Origin: Pseudomonas sp. PICF141
GTDB lineage: Bacteria; Pseudomonadota; Gammaproteobacteria; Pseudomonadales; Pseudomonadaceae
Length of the DNA stretch: 64,000 nt
Assembly (NCBI RefSeq): GCF_002286815.1
Contig: NZ_MUNM01000044.1
Location: 1 to 64,000, forward strand
Direction: 5' to 3'
The notes beneath the pieces are model-generated. The model saw only the letters and a program-made list of their open reading frames with translations. It did not search any database and had not been told where the DNA came from. A program made the position numbers and the translations under genes. How positions within the stretch are numbered: position 1 is the stretch's first letter; every line of letters begins with the position of its first letter. Positions 1 through 11,216 of this stretch are shown in pieces.

Positions 1-474
<474 letters not shown>

Positions 475-2124
475 TTAGTGGTCGCTCAGGTGCAGAACGA
501 ACGATTCATAAGGCCGCAAAAAGACCTGTCGGCTTCGATGCGGACTCTCCGGGTAGTTGCTGATGACCAGGCGTTGCGTCATCGCTTCACTGATCGCCTC
601 TGGCGGCAATTCGACTTCGCACGGCGTGCCGTAGAAGTTGTTCAGTACCAGCAAACGCTCGCCATGCCCTTCGCGCACGTAGGCCCAGATTCGTGTGTGC
701 TCAGGCAATAACTGCCGGTAAACACCGTCGGACATCAACGTTTCACTGCGGCGCAGGGCAATCAAACGACGGTAGTGATGCAACACGGAATCCGGATCGT
801 CGAGTTGCTGCGCGACGTTGATCTGCGCCGCGTTGGCCGGTACACCGATCCAGGGTTCGGCAGCGCTGAAACCGGCGTTCGGCTCAGCGTTCCAGTGCAT
901 CGGCGTACGACCGTTGTCCCTGGACTTCTGCATGATCGCCGCCATGTTATCGGCGTCGCTGCTACCGGCTTCACGCTTGAGCCGGAAGATGTTCAGGGTT
1001 TCGACGTCGCGGTATTGATCGATGTGATCGAAGCCCGGATTGGTCATGCCCAGTTCTTCGCCTTGATACACGAACGGCGTGCCCTGCAAAAAATGCAGCG
1101 CCGTGCCGAGCATCTTCGCCGACACCACCCGATGTTCGCCATCGTGACCAAAACGCGAGACCACACGCGGCTGGTCGTGGTTACACCAGAACAGCGCGTT
1201 CCAGCCGCCGCCGGCCTGCATGCCGGTCTGCCAGTCGGAGAGGATGCGCTTGAGTGCGAGGAAATCGAAATCGGCGCGGACCCACTTCTGCAGGTTCGGG
1301 TAATCAACTTTCAGGTGATGAAAGTTGAAAGTCATCGACAGCTCTTTCGACTCCGGCCGCGAATAACGAATGCAGTGTTCCAGGCTGGTAGACGACATCT
1401 CGCCGACGTTGATCAGGTCATGGCCTTCGAACACTTCGCGGTGCATCTGCTGCAAGTAATCGTGAACGTTTGGGCCATCGGTGTAGAAGCGTCGACCGTC
1501 GCTGTTGTCCTCAGGGAAATCCGCCGGTTTGGAAATCAGATTGATCACGTCCAGCCGGAAACCGCCCACGCCTTTGTCGCGCCAGAAGCGCATCATCTTG
1601 AACACTTCGGCGCGCACTTGGGGGTTATCCCAGTTCAGGTCGGCCTGCGTGTGGTCGAACAGGTGCAGGTAATACTGACCGGTCTGGGCCTCGTACTCCC
1701 AGGCGGAACCGCCGAATTTGGATTCCCAATTGTTCGGCTGGTCACGCCAGATGTAGAAATCGCGGTAAGGGTTGTCGAGGCTGCTGCGGGCCTGCTGGAA
1801 CCAGGTGTGTTCGATCGAGGTGTGGTTGACCACGATGTCGAGCATCAATTTGATCCCGCGCTTGCCGGCCTCGGCGATCAGCAACTCGCAGTCGGCCATG
1901 GTCCCGTAGCTGGGATCGATGGCGTAGTAATCGCTGATGTCGTAACCGTTGTCGCGCTGGGGCGAACGCAGGAACGGCGTGATCCACAGGCAATCGACAC
2001 CCAGCCAGTGCAGGTAGTCGAGCTTGGCCACGACGCCGAGCAAATCCCCCGTGGGGTTGCCGGCGTGGCTGTGAAAACTCTTCGGGTAGATCTGGTAGAT
2101 CACCGAACGTTGCCAATCTTGCAT
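475..2124 (-). CDS. treA: Alpha,alpha-phosphotrehalase (trehalose-6-phosphate hydrolase)
   Basis: This 549-residue cytoplasmic GH13 enzyme hydrolyses trehalose 6-phosphate to glucose and glucose 6-phosphate. Family landmarks are visible: LDIVVNH at about 95-101, the nucleophile in GFRLDV (D192), the acid/base in NVGEMS (E242) and the transition-state aspartate in CNHDQPR (D317). Length and the start MQDWQRSVIYQIYPKSF fit TreC/TreA phosphotrehalases. It follows treP in the same direction with a REPIN in the 113-base gap. Oligo-1,6-glucosidases are close relatives, but the PTS neighbour and TreR make phosphotrehalase the better call. The symbol treC is also used. Confidence 0.93.
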   Translation of the reverse strand: MQDWQRSVIYQIYPKSFHSHAGNPTGDLLGVVAKLDYLHWLGVDCLWITPFLRSPQRDNGYDISDYYAIDPSYGTMADCELLIAEAGKRGIKLMLDIVVNHTSIEHTWFQQARSSLDNPYRDFYIWRDQPNNWESKFGGSAWEYEAQTGQYYLHLFDHTQADLNWDNPQVRAEVFKMMRFWRDKGVGGFRLDVINLISKPADFPEDNSDGRRFYTDGPNVHDYLQQMHREVFEGHDLINVGEMSSTSLEHCIRYSRPESKELSMTFNFHHLKVDYPNLQKWVRADFDFLALKRILSDWQTGMQAGGGWNALFWCNHDQPRVVSRFGHDGEHRVVSAKMLGTALHFLQGTPFVYQGEELGMTNPGFDHIDQYRDVETLNIFRLKREAGSSDADNMAAIMQKSRDNGRTPMHWNAEPNAGFSAAEPWIGVPANAAQINVAQQLDDPDSVLHHYRRLIALRRSETLMSDGVYRQLLPEHTRIWAYVREGHGERLLVLNNFYGTPCEVELPPEAISEAMTQRLVISNYPESPHRSRQVFLRPYESFVLHLSDH

Positions 2125-2167
2125 GGCGGGATTCCTTCAGTAAGTTTTGTACTGGCCTTGGGGCCTC

Positions 2168-2228
2168 TTCGCGGGCAAGCCTCGCGCCTACAGGGTTTTG
2201 CAATGTAGGAGCGAGGCTTGCCCGCGAA
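2168..2228. repeat. REPIN-type inverted repeat within the tre operon
   Basis: Two inverted copies of the core TTCGCGGGCAAGCCTCGC...CTACA, about 25 bases each, face each other across a short spacer between treP and treA. The transcript would fold into a strong hairpin. This is the common Pseudomonas REP core found repeatedly in this window. Confidence 0.9.
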
Positions 2229-2237
2229 TGCGATCTG

Positions 2238-3680
2238 TCAGGCGACCCGATACCCGGGCCGGACAATCCTCATGCTCAAACCGCAGGTCAGAACAAACGG
2301 CACGACCATGGCAATCACCATCCCGACCACGAACATCGGAATGAATTGCGGAATGATCGAGATGAAACCGGGCAACCCGCCAACGCCGATCGCCGAAGCC
2401 TGGACCTTGTTCATCGACAGGAAAATGCTGCCCAGCGCCGAGCCGATCAGGGCCGCATAAAACGGAAATTTGTAGCGCAGGTTGACCCCGAACATCGCCG
2501 GTTCAGTGATGCCGAAGTAAGCGGAAATCGCCGACGTCGAGGCCATGCTTTTGTCCCGCACACTGCGGGTCATGTAGAACACCGCCAGTGCCGCGCTGCC
2601 TTGGGCGACGTTGGACATGACAATCATCGGCCAGATGAAGGTGCCGCCCTGGGTCGAGATCAGTTGCAAGTCCACCGCGAGAAACATGTGGTGCATGCCG
2701 GTGATCACCAGCGGTGCGTAGAGCAGGCCGAAAATAGCGCCGCCGATCATGGGTGCCAGGTCGAACAGGGTGACCACGCCTTCGGTGATGAGAATCCCCA
2801 GATGACGGGTCACCGGGCCAATCACCGCCAGCGCCAGCACGCCGGTGACGACGATGGTGGTGATCGGCACCACCAACAATTGCACCGCATTAGGCACCCG
2901 CGCCCGCAGCCACTTTTCGATGACGCTCATCACATAGGCCGCCATCAGGATCGGCAGGATTTGCCCCTGATAACCGACCTTCTCGATCTGAAACATACCC
3001 AGGATGTCGAAGTACGGCAGGCTCTGCCCTTCAAGCCCAGCCACCGCTTTGCCGTAGTTCCAGGCATTGAGCAGATCCGGGTGCACCAGCATCAGGCCGA
3101 GCACGATGCCGAGGATTTCGCTGCCGCCAAAGCGCTTGGCCGCCGACCAGCCCACCAGTGCCGGGAGAAACACGAACGAGGTGTTGGCCATCAGGTTGAT
3201 CAGGCTCCAGAGCCCGTCAAGCTTGGGGTAGGCGTCCAGCAGGGTCTTGCCCTCGATGAACATGCCCTTGGCGCCGATCAGGTTGTTGATGCCCATCAGC
3301 AGGCCGGCAATGATCAGCGCCGGAAGGATCGGCATGAATACGTCGGAAAACACCCGCACCAATCGCTGCATCGGATGGATCTTGTCCGCGCTTTTCTGTT
3401 TGACGTCGGCGATGGTCGAGGCGGCGAGACCGGTTTGCCGGCGCAGCTCGGCGTAGACCTTTTCCACTTCGCCGGGGCCGATGACTACCTGGAACAGGCC
3501 ACCGGTATAGAACGAACCTTTGACCAGATCGATCTGGTTCAGCGTGGCGCTGTTCACCAGGCTCGGGTCCTTGAGGGCCAGGCGCAAGCGTGTGACGCAA
3601 TGCGCGGCCTGCTCGAGGTTATCGCTGCCACCGAGGCTGTGCAGCAGCTCGGAGGCGATGTTCGGATAGTCGTGGCTCAT
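2238..3680 (-). CDS. treP: PTS trehalose transporter, subunit IIBC
   Basis: This inner-membrane permease imports trehalose while phosphorylating it to trehalose 6-phosphate. The N-terminal IIB domain carries the phosphorylatable cysteine in AAHCVTRLRLALKD (C28). A multi-pass IIC domain follows from about residue 105, with ITGMHHMFLAVDLQLI and GITEPAMFGVNLRYKFPF, typical of the glucose/sucrose/trehalose class. There is no IIA domain. The chosen start, MSHDYPNIASELL, is preceded by GGAAG at good spacing and gives 480 residues; an earlier in-frame start has no support. It heads the tre operon, and the TreR operators lie 55-96 bases upstream. Phosphate must come from a IIA encoded elsewhere. Confidence 0.93.
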   Translation of the reverse strand: MSHDYPNIASELLHSLGGSDNLEQAAHCVTRLRLALKDPSLVNSATLNQIDLVKGSFYTGGLFQVVIGPGEVEKVYAELRRQTGLAASTIADVKQKSADKIHPMQRLVRVFSDVFMPILPALIIAGLLMGINNLIGAKGMFIEGKTLLDAYPKLDGLWSLINLMANTSFVFLPALVGWSAAKRFGGSEILGIVLGLMLVHPDLLNAWNYGKAVAGLEGQSLPYFDILGMFQIEKVGYQGQILPILMAAYVMSVIEKWLRARVPNAVQLLVVPITTIVVTGVLALAVIGPVTRHLGILITEGVVTLFDLAPMIGGAIFGLLYAPLVITGMHHMFLAVDLQLISTQGGTFIWPMIVMSNVAQGSAALAVFYMTRSVRDKSMASTSAISAYFGITEPAMFGVNLRYKFPFYAALIGSALGSIFLSMNKVQASAIGVGGLPGFISIIPQFIPMFVVGMVIAMVVPFVLTCGLSMRIVRPGYRVA

Positions 3681-3729
3681 GCTTGTTCTTCCGCTGTAGT
3701 TTTTTGTTATTGGCAGCACGCCGAAGCGA

Positions 3730-3758
3730 AAAGTACTCGTCTGTACGAGTTATTGCAA
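3730..3758 (-). promoter_or_regulatory. Candidate treP promoter
   Basis: Reading the minus strand, TTGCAA (3753-3758) is separated by 17 bases from TACTTT (3730-3735). The boxes are only fair matches to the sigma-70 consensus, but one operator half lies exactly in the spacer, where a repressor would block RNA polymerase. Confidence 0.45.
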
Positions 3759-3776
3759 CAACTCGTACAGACGAGT
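3735..3776. promoter_or_regulatory. Twin palindromic operator, probably for TreR
   Basis: Two 16-base palindromes of the form ACTCGT-N4-ACGAGT lie at 3735-3750 and 3761-3776. They are also perfect inverted copies of each other, so the whole 42-base block is symmetric around a 10-base centre. Centre-to-centre spacing is 26 bases, about 2.5 helical turns. The position between divergent treP and treR fits dimer binding by the GntR-type repressor to each palindrome. Confidence 0.8.
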
Positions 3777-3917
3777 TTGGTTTTGTTTATCCTGAACCCG
3801 ACAAGCGGCGATATTTCCTACCTCAAAAGTCGAAGAAACCTAAACCCGCATGGACAAACCCCTACCCTGCCCTTAAGGTTCAAAACCTTGAGCACAGCGC
3901 GGCACAGAGCCATCCCC

Positions 3918-4622
3918 ATGAGTAAATACAACCAGATCTACAGCGATCTGCTTGCCAGCATCACGACCGAACGTCTGGAACGCGGCGCCCGATTGCCGTC
4001 CGAAACCGAACTGATGGACAGCTACCAGGCCAGCCGCGGCACCGTGCGCAAGGCCATCGAGCAATTGCAGGAGCGCGGCTTCGCCCAGAAAATCCACGGC
4101 AAAGGCACCTTTGTGCTGTCGACCAACCCGATCGAGTTTCAGCTCGGCGGCATCGTCAGTTTCCAGGAAACCTACCCGCGACTGGGCAACGACGTCAGCA
4201 CCGAGGTGGTCGAGTTCACACAAATCCCCCTCGAAGGTCCACTGCTCGAACACATCAAGGCCGAACAAGGCAGCCTGATCACGCGGATCAAACGCGTGCG
4301 CCGGATCGACGGCAAACGGGTGATTCTGGACATCAACCATTTCGTCAGCGACGTGATTCCCGGCTTGTCCCGCGACATCGCCGAGCACTCGATCTACGCC
4401 TTCATCGAGCAAACCCTGCAACTGCAAATCGCCTACGCCCAGCGCACCATTGAAGCGGTGCCCCGCAGCAAGGACGACCAGCAACACCTGGACCTCGATG
4501 GCCAGAGCCATGTGATCGTGGTCAGTAATCAGACGTTTTTGCAGGACGGCCGGCAGTTCGAGTACACCGAGTCGCGGCATACGCTGGACAAGTTCTACTT
4601 TTCGGATGTGGCACGGCGCTGA
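3918..4622 (+). CDS. treR: GntR-family (HutC/UTRA type) trehalose operon repressor
   Basis: This 234-residue regulator has an N-terminal winged helix-turn-helix (about residues 1-70, with GARLPSETELMDSYQASRGT and a VRKAIEQL recognition region) and a C-terminal UTRA ligand-binding domain. It is divergent from treP across the twin palindromic operator. By analogy with TreR proteins it probably represses the tre genes and is relieved by trehalose 6-phosphate. The chosen start MSKYNQIYSDLL is the standard GntR N-terminus; the open frame runs far upstream through treP, but that part is antisense shadow. No strong ribosome site was seen before this ATG. Confidence 0.92.
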   Translation: MSKYNQIYSDLLASITTERLERGARLPSETELMDSYQASRGTVRKAIEQLQERGFAQKIHGKGTFVLSTNPIEFQLGGIVSFQETYPRLGNDVSTEVVEFTQIPLEGPLLEHIKAEQGSLITRIKRVRRIDGKRVILDINHFVSDVIPGLSRDIAEHSIYAFIEQTLQLQIAYAQRTIEAVPRSKDDQQHLDLDGQSHVIVVSNQTFLQDGRQFEYTESRHTLDKFYFSDVARR

Positions 4623-4720
4623 CGCTACACGGTACTGAATCCCAATGGGCATAACTATGTAGTGCACAGTCCTTGAGCGAACGGGTCATCCTCGACGCCC
4701 GTTTCTCAAGGATAGAGAGC

Positions 4721-7700
4721 ATGACCCCGACCGAAATACGCCCACTGCCCAATGCCGCCGACAAGGCCGCGCTCAAGGCGATCGCCACCCGCATCATCCA
4801 GACCTGCCCCAGTCTGCAAGACACGGCTCACGAGGTCGCCCGTGATCTGCTGAAGAAATATGGCATCACCGATCTCGATCCGGATCGGGTGTACTTCCAT
4901 CGCTTTGACGCCTCCCAAAGCAGTTCGAAAGCCTTCACCGGTTGGGAGCATGCCAAGGCCACGCCGACATCTTCCATGACCCTGACACAACTGGTGATCC
5001 ACCGTTTCCGGGTTGCCGACCAGGACAACGCCGATCTGCTCGACGTGTATGCAGGCTTCTACACTGCCGGCCCGAACGCCGGCACGTTCGATGAAACCAA
5101 TGAAGTACGCCTGCATGGCAACGAGGTACTGAAGGATTTCTGGAGCATTGATTTCTGTTCGCTGTACACCGACCGACTGACCGCCTTCTGGAATGATTCG
5201 GGCACTGATTTCCGCACACTGGCCAAGTGCAGCTTCCTCGGCAAAGCCGTGGAGGCACGGGACAAACGCCAGTTGAGCGACGAGGATTTCCAGTTCATCA
5301 CCACTGCCGTCATCGGCCCGATCACCTGGCCGGTCAACCTGCAGTTGTTGCAGGCCCGACATCCCTGTTCTGACAGCGTTCGGACCCTGGATGTCGACCA
5401 ATACACATCCACCCATATTCTTCGCTTCATCGCCCCCAAGGGCCGGCAAATTGTGTATCTGCCCGGTGAAGCCGATGCCTTCCAGGTGCTGGAAACCGCA
5501 ACGGACATGCACTACTGGATGCTGCTGCGGATGAACAAAGAAGACGCTCGCCAAACATTCATGGCGCATTTTTCCCTGGCTGATCGACAGGATATCGCCG
5601 AGAACATCAGCGATATCATGAACCGGCTGGTCAGCACCTGGGGCAAGTACGACCATCACCTGATCAACCCAAAAAACCAGGCCATTACCGGCGATGCCTT
5701 CAATTGGCTAGGCGACTCGACCAAAGATGCGATGTTCACTGAAGCCCGACTTTCGCTGACCTCCGATGGCGATCTACGCAAAAAACTCTGGATCGGTTAC
5801 CTCAGCGCCGGTGTGAAAGTGTTCGGCCCGATGGCGGTTGTCGGCTGGCCCGTCGCACTGCCGGTGATCGGCGCCAGCATCGCCAACCTGGGCCTGAACA
5901 TTGATCAAGCGGTTAACGGTAATACCGCCGAAGAACGCAAGGCCGGCATCCTCGGCGCAGTGCTCAGCGGCATTGATGTGCTGTTCAATCTGCTTGTCAT
6001 TAAAGGCCCGGGCGCACTGGAAGACATCGGCGCCGAAGTTAACGCTGCCGAGGCGAAGGAAATGGCCGAGCTGATGGAAGCGAATGCCCCCAAACCCGCC
6101 GCCGCAGTAACCGGTGAAGCGTCACTGATTGAAGAACTCACACCCACACTGCCAGAAACCCGGCAAAGCCCCATGGTGCCCGATCACTGGCAAGCCAATG
6201 AACTGCTCGAAGGCGAAACACCTGGTGCCGGGCCGGGGAAATTCCAGGGTATCTTCCAAGTCAATGCCAACCCTTCAACCGCCATCATGATGGACGATCT
6301 CGCTTACTACGTTCGCTATGAGAGTGATCTCAATGGCACAGGTCACTGGGCGATCATCGATCCGGAAAACCCGCACAGCTTCAGGGATTCGATTCCGGTA
6401 CGCCTGAACGAGGAAGGGAAATGGCAAATAGTGTCGCGCAACGGGCTCAAGGGCGGTGGCAAGACGCCCGCCACTGCCGGCACGAGCACGGCACGGGAGC
6501 CCAACCGCGCACCGACGGTACCGCTGCCCGCCTCGGAATATGACGTTCCCCCTCAGTTGAAACCGCAGCTGGAGGACGGCGCTGCCGGGTCAGACGATGA
6601 TGCGCTGCGAGATGCCTACGACAGCCTTGATGACTTCGATGCCCATAGAGACTTCAAAGCCATCAGAAAGCGTCTTTATCGTGATGCCATACGTTTCTAT
6701 GCCGACCTCAACCTGCCCGAGCGGCCTCCCATTCCTCAATTGAACCCCAACGCCACAGCCGAGGAAATTATCGAAAAGATTTTCGACCATGCCCGAGGTC
6801 TGGTCATCGGCGAGAGCCATGACGGAATCGGCAGTAAACAATGGCTGATCGATAACATGGCACTGCTGGCCCGCAGAAATGTGAAAACCCTCTACATGGA
6901 ACATTTGCTGACCGACTTTCATCAGGCGGCACTGGACTCCTTCGGGCAAACCGGGGTCATGTCAAAAGAACTGGAGCGTTACCTGAAAGTGCTCGATACC
7001 GGGAACATGACCGATCCGCTTGAACGCGATACGTTCCTCGGCCTGGTCAAGGAAGCCGGGAAACAGGGTATTCATGTGCAAGCCATTGACTGCATGGCCA
7101 GTTACAGACTCAACGGCATGGACATCGTCCCGGACCAGGAACGCTTTATCGACGAAACGGCGCGTCAGAAAATGATGAACTATTTCGCCAGATCAATCAT
7201 TCGTACCGACCAGGCGGTTCGCGGCGCGCATAAATGGGTGGCGCTGATGGGCAACTCCCACTCCAACACCTTCGAAGGCGTTGCCGGCGTCAGCGAACTG
7301 GAAGAAGGCATCGGCATTCGTGTGGAAGACGTTGCCGAAGGAACCTCCCACGGTATTGAAGTCGATCCGGGGAAAATCCTGCCCATGGGCAACGATATAT
7401 TCGATCGTACCGCACTGGTCAGGGGTGACTTACGCTTGCAAGTCGAAACGCCCTGGATAGCACAATCCATGACAGAGATCGAAGCTCTGTTATCTCACCA
7501 AGGTATGTACACCTTGAAGCTTCAACCCGGCATGACGTTTCTGGTTCACCGCAGCCGCAACAACTCAATCGTCCGCACCCTGATCCAAAACGATGGCGGC
7601 CGCTACTACATCGAACGCCCTAACTGGCCTTCGGTCAGTGGCAAACGCTATGGCGGTATCAAGGCACTTTTACAAGGGTTGGATGCGATGGGGCTGAAGC

Positions 7701-7726
7701 TGGCCGGGTGGTCGAAACCGCTGTAA
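4721..7726 (+). CDS. Large toxin-like protein with C-terminal Ere/ChaN-like (GESH) domain
   Basis: A 1001-residue protein, starting at ATG 4721 after AAGGA. The N-terminal half (about 1-345) resembles the long uncharacterised region of Pseudomonas dermonecrotic-toxin-like proteins (DUF6543 type, recognised from memory). Two hydrophobic stretches follow, at about 355-400 and 410-432, then a low-complexity linker. The C-terminal part carries LVIGESHDG (GESH at 697-700), LYMEHLL and LMGNSHSN (GNSH at 844-847), the paired signature of the Ere/ChaN/Tiki fold also found in RTX-type toxins. No signal peptide is visible. No adjacent immunity gene or secretion system is present. Annotation pipelines often call such proteins membrane-targeted effector domain-containing toxins. 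The target and export route are unknown. Confidence 0.7.
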   Translation: MTPTEIRPLPNAADKAALKAIATRIIQTCPSLQDTAHEVARDLLKKYGITDLDPDRVYFHRFDASQSSSKAFTGWEHAKATPTSSMTLTQLVIHRFRVADQDNADLLDVYAGFYTAGPNAGTFDETNEVRLHGNEVLKDFWSIDFCSLYTDRLTAFWNDSGTDFRTLAKCSFLGKAVEARDKRQLSDEDFQFITTAVIGPITWPVNLQLLQARHPCSDSVRTLDVDQYTSTHILRFIAPKGRQIVYLPGEADAFQVLETATDMHYWMLLRMNKEDARQTFMAHFSLADRQDIAENISDIMNRLVSTWGKYDHHLINPKNQAITGDAFNWLGDSTKDAMFTEARLSLTSDGDLRKKLWIGYLSAGVKVFGPMAVVGWPVALPVIGASIANLGLNIDQAVNGNTAEERKAGILGAVLSGIDVLFNLLVIKGPGALEDIGAEVNAAEAKEMAELMEANAPKPAAAVTGEASLIEELTPTLPETRQSPMVPDHWQANELLEGETPGAGPGKFQGIFQVNANPSTAIMMDDLAYYVRYESDLNGTGHWAIIDPENPHSFRDSIPVRLNEEGKWQIVSRNGLKGGGKTPATAGTSTAREPNRAPTVPLPASEYDVPPQLKPQLEDGAAGSDDDALRDAYDSLDDFDAHRDFKAIRKRLYRDAIRFYADLNLPERPPIPQLNPNATAEEIIEKIFDHARGLVIGESHDGIGSKQWLIDNMALLARRNVKTLYMEHLLTDFHQAALDSFGQTGVMSKELERYLKVLDTGNMTDPLERDTFLGLVKEAGKQGIHVQAIDCMASYRLNGMDIVPDQERFIDETARQKMMNYFARSIIRTDQAVRGAHKWVALMGNSHSNTFEGVAGVSELEEGIGIRVEDVAEGTSHGIEVDPGKILPMGNDIFDRTALVRGDLRLQVETPWIAQSMTEIEALLSHQGMYTLKLQPGMTFLVHRSRNNSIVRTLIQNDGGRYYIERPNWPSVSGKRYGGIKALLQGLDAMGLKLAGWSKPL

Positions 7727-7740
7727 CCCGGGAACGAAAA

Positions 7741-7769
7741 AGCCGCGTGAAATCGAATTTCACGCGGCT
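7741..7769 (-). terminator. Intrinsic terminator of guaBA
   Basis: A perfect 13-base-pair stem (AGCCGCGTGAAAT and its complement) with a CGA loop. On the minus strand it is followed by a run of five T, as expected after guaA. It sits between convergent genes and could also slow plus-strand transcripts. Confidence 0.9.
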
Positions 7770-7811
7770 TGTTCATGCTTCAGCGTTCAAGCCATCAAGG
7801 CTTGTGCGGGA

Positions 7812-9389
7812 TCACTCCCACTCAATCGTCGCCGGCGGCTTGCTCGACACGTCGTAAGTAACACGGGAGATGCCTTCGATTTCGTTGATGATGCGGCCGG
7901 AAACGGTTTCCAGCAGTTCGTAAGGCAGGTGTGCCCAACGCGCGGTCATGAAGTCGATGGTTTCCACGGCACGCAGGGCCACGACCCAGGCGTAACGACG
8001 GCCATCGCCGACAACGCCCACCGATTTCACTGGCTGGAACACCACGAACGCCTGGCTGACCTTGTGGTACCAGTCGGCTTTACGCAGTTCTTCAATGAAG
8101 ATGTGGTCGGCGCGACGCAGCAGGTCGGCGTATTCCTTCTTCACTTCACCAAGAATCCGCACGCCCAGGCCCGGGCCCGGGAACGGGTGACGGTAGACCA
8201 TGTCGTACGGCAAGCCCAGCTCCAGGCCCAGACGACGGACTTCGTCCTTGAACAGCTCGCGCAGGGGTTCAACCAGCTTGAGGTTCATTTCTTCCGGCAG
8301 GCCACCCACGTTGTGGTGCGACTTGATCACGTGAGCCTTGCCGCTTTTCGCGCCAGCCGACTCGATCACGTCCGGGTAAATGGTGCCTTGGGCGAGGTAC
8401 TTGATGTTATCCAGTTTGCTGGATTGCGCATCGAACACGTCGATGAAGGTACGGCCGATGATCTTGCGCTTCTTCTCTGGGTCGCTTTCGCCTGCCAGAT
8501 TGTCGAGGAACTGGTCCTCGGCGTTGGCGCGGATCACCTTGACGCCCATGTTCTCGGCGAACATGGCCATCACTTGCTCGCCTTCGTGCAGGCGCAGCAG
8601 GCCGTTGTCGACGAAGACGCAAGTCAACTGGTCGCCGATAGCCTTGTGCAGCAACGCGGCAACCACCGAGGAGTCAACGCCGCCGGACAGGCCGAGCAAC
8701 ACGTTGTCGGTGCCAACCTGGGCGCGGACCTGGGCGATGGCGTCTTCAGCAATCTTCGAAGGGGTCCACAGGGCTTCGCAGCCGCAGATGTCGAGGATGA
8801 AGCGCGAGAGAATGCGACCGCCCTGCTTGGTGTGGGTCACTTCCGGGTGGAACTGCACGCCGTAATAGCGGCGCTCGTCACTGAACATGCCGGCAATCGG
8901 GCAGCTCGGGGTGCTGGCCAGGATGTGGAAGTCTTCCGGCAGTTTGGTGACCTTGTCACCGTGGCTCATCCATACGTCGAGGCCGAACAGGCCATCGGCG
9001 TCGATATGGTCTTCGATGCCATCGAGCAGGCGGCTCTTGCCGACCACATCAACGCGGGCGTAACCGAATTCGCGCAGATCGGAACCTTCGACCTTGCCCC
9101 CCAGCTGTTCAGCCATGGTTTGCATGCCGTAGCAAATACCGAAGACCGGAACGCCCAGGTCAAACACCGCTTGCGGGCAGCGCGGGCTGTCGGCTTCGTG
9201 CACGGACTCGGGGCCGCCGGCGAGAATGACGCCTTTTGGAGCGAATTCGCGAATCGCCTCGTCGTCCATGTCGAACGGATGCAGTTCGCAGTACACGCCG
9301 ATTTCACGCACACGGCGGGCAATCAGCTGGGTGTACTGGGAACCGAAGTCGAGGATCAGGATGCGGTGAGCGTGAATGTCGAGGGACAT
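7812..9389 (-). CDS. guaA: GMP synthase (glutamine-hydrolysing)
   Basis: This 525-residue enzyme converts XMP to GMP using ATP and glutamine. The class I amidotransferase domain has the triad C86 (in GICYGMQ), H181 and E183 (in QFHPEV). The ATP-pyrophosphatase domain has the SGGVDSS P-loop at about 235-241, and the C-terminal dimerisation domain ends in PPATIEWE. Length is standard. It lies 126 bases downstream of guaB in the same direction, with an inverted repeat between, and is followed by a strong terminator. Confidence 0.98.
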   Translation of the reverse strand: MSLDIHAHRILILDFGSQYTQLIARRVREIGVYCELHPFDMDDEAIREFAPKGVILAGGPESVHEADSPRCPQAVFDLGVPVFGICYGMQTMAEQLGGKVEGSDLREFGYARVDVVGKSRLLDGIEDHIDADGLFGLDVWMSHGDKVTKLPEDFHILASTPSCPIAGMFSDERRYYGVQFHPEVTHTKQGGRILSRFILDICGCEALWTPSKIAEDAIAQVRAQVGTDNVLLGLSGGVDSSVVAALLHKAIGDQLTCVFVDNGLLRLHEGEQVMAMFAENMGVKVIRANAEDQFLDNLAGESDPEKKRKIIGRTFIDVFDAQSSKLDNIKYLAQGTIYPDVIESAGAKSGKAHVIKSHHNVGGLPEEMNLKLVEPLRELFKDEVRRLGLELGLPYDMVYRHPFPGPGLGVRILGEVKKEYADLLRRADHIFIEELRKADWYHKVSQAFVVFQPVKSVGVVGDGRRYAWVVALRAVETIDFMTARWAHLPYELLETVSGRIINEIEGISRVTYDVSSKPPATIEWE

Positions 9390-9412
9390 GGGAAAGAACT
9401 CAAAAAGCAGTT

Positions 9413-9507
9413 GCTAGCTTCAAGCTGCAAGCTGCAAGTAGTCGGAAGCTGCGCGGTAGCTGCGTAATCGCAGTACCGCTTGCAGCTCTTAGCTTGTGGC
9501 TTATAGC
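9413..9507. repeat. Inverted repeat rich in AGCTTGCAGCTT motifs, between guaB and guaA
   Basis: The left arm (about 9413-9439) reads GCTAGCTTCAAGCTGCAAGC and on. The right arm (about 9479-9507) is an imperfect complement containing CTTGCAGCTCTTAGCTTG. The same family occurs at 20214-20339. It differs from the REP cores elsewhere in the window. Confidence 0.75.
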
Positions 9508-9515
9508 TGTCGGCG

Positions 9516-11063
<1,548 letters not shown>

Positions 11064-11109
11064 CTATTATCGACGCGGTGATCGACGGAGGTTTTGGCAC
11101 ACGAATCCC

Positions 11110-11196
11110 GTAGTAGCGAGGCTTGCCCGCGAAGGCATCGACTCGGTGCATCTGATGTACCGCAGCGATACCTTCGCGGGCAAGCCTCGCTACTAC
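11110..11196. repeat. REPIN with perfect 26-base arms
   Basis: Arms at 11110-11135 and 11171-11196 are exact reverse complements containing GCGAGGCTTGCCCGCGAAGG. It lies between the guaB promoter region and the next minus-strand gene. Confidence 0.95.
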
Positions 11197-11216
11197 AGTA
11201 CGGGACCAGCTCAGGT

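Noticed and set aside
775..2208. Long plus-strand open frame opposite treA
   Set aside because: It lies wholly antisense to a clear GH13 enzyme, has no domain features and is a codon-bias shadow.
2346..3917. Upstream extension of the treR frame
   Set aside because: The extra 524 codons are antisense to treP; the GntR N-terminus begins at 3918.
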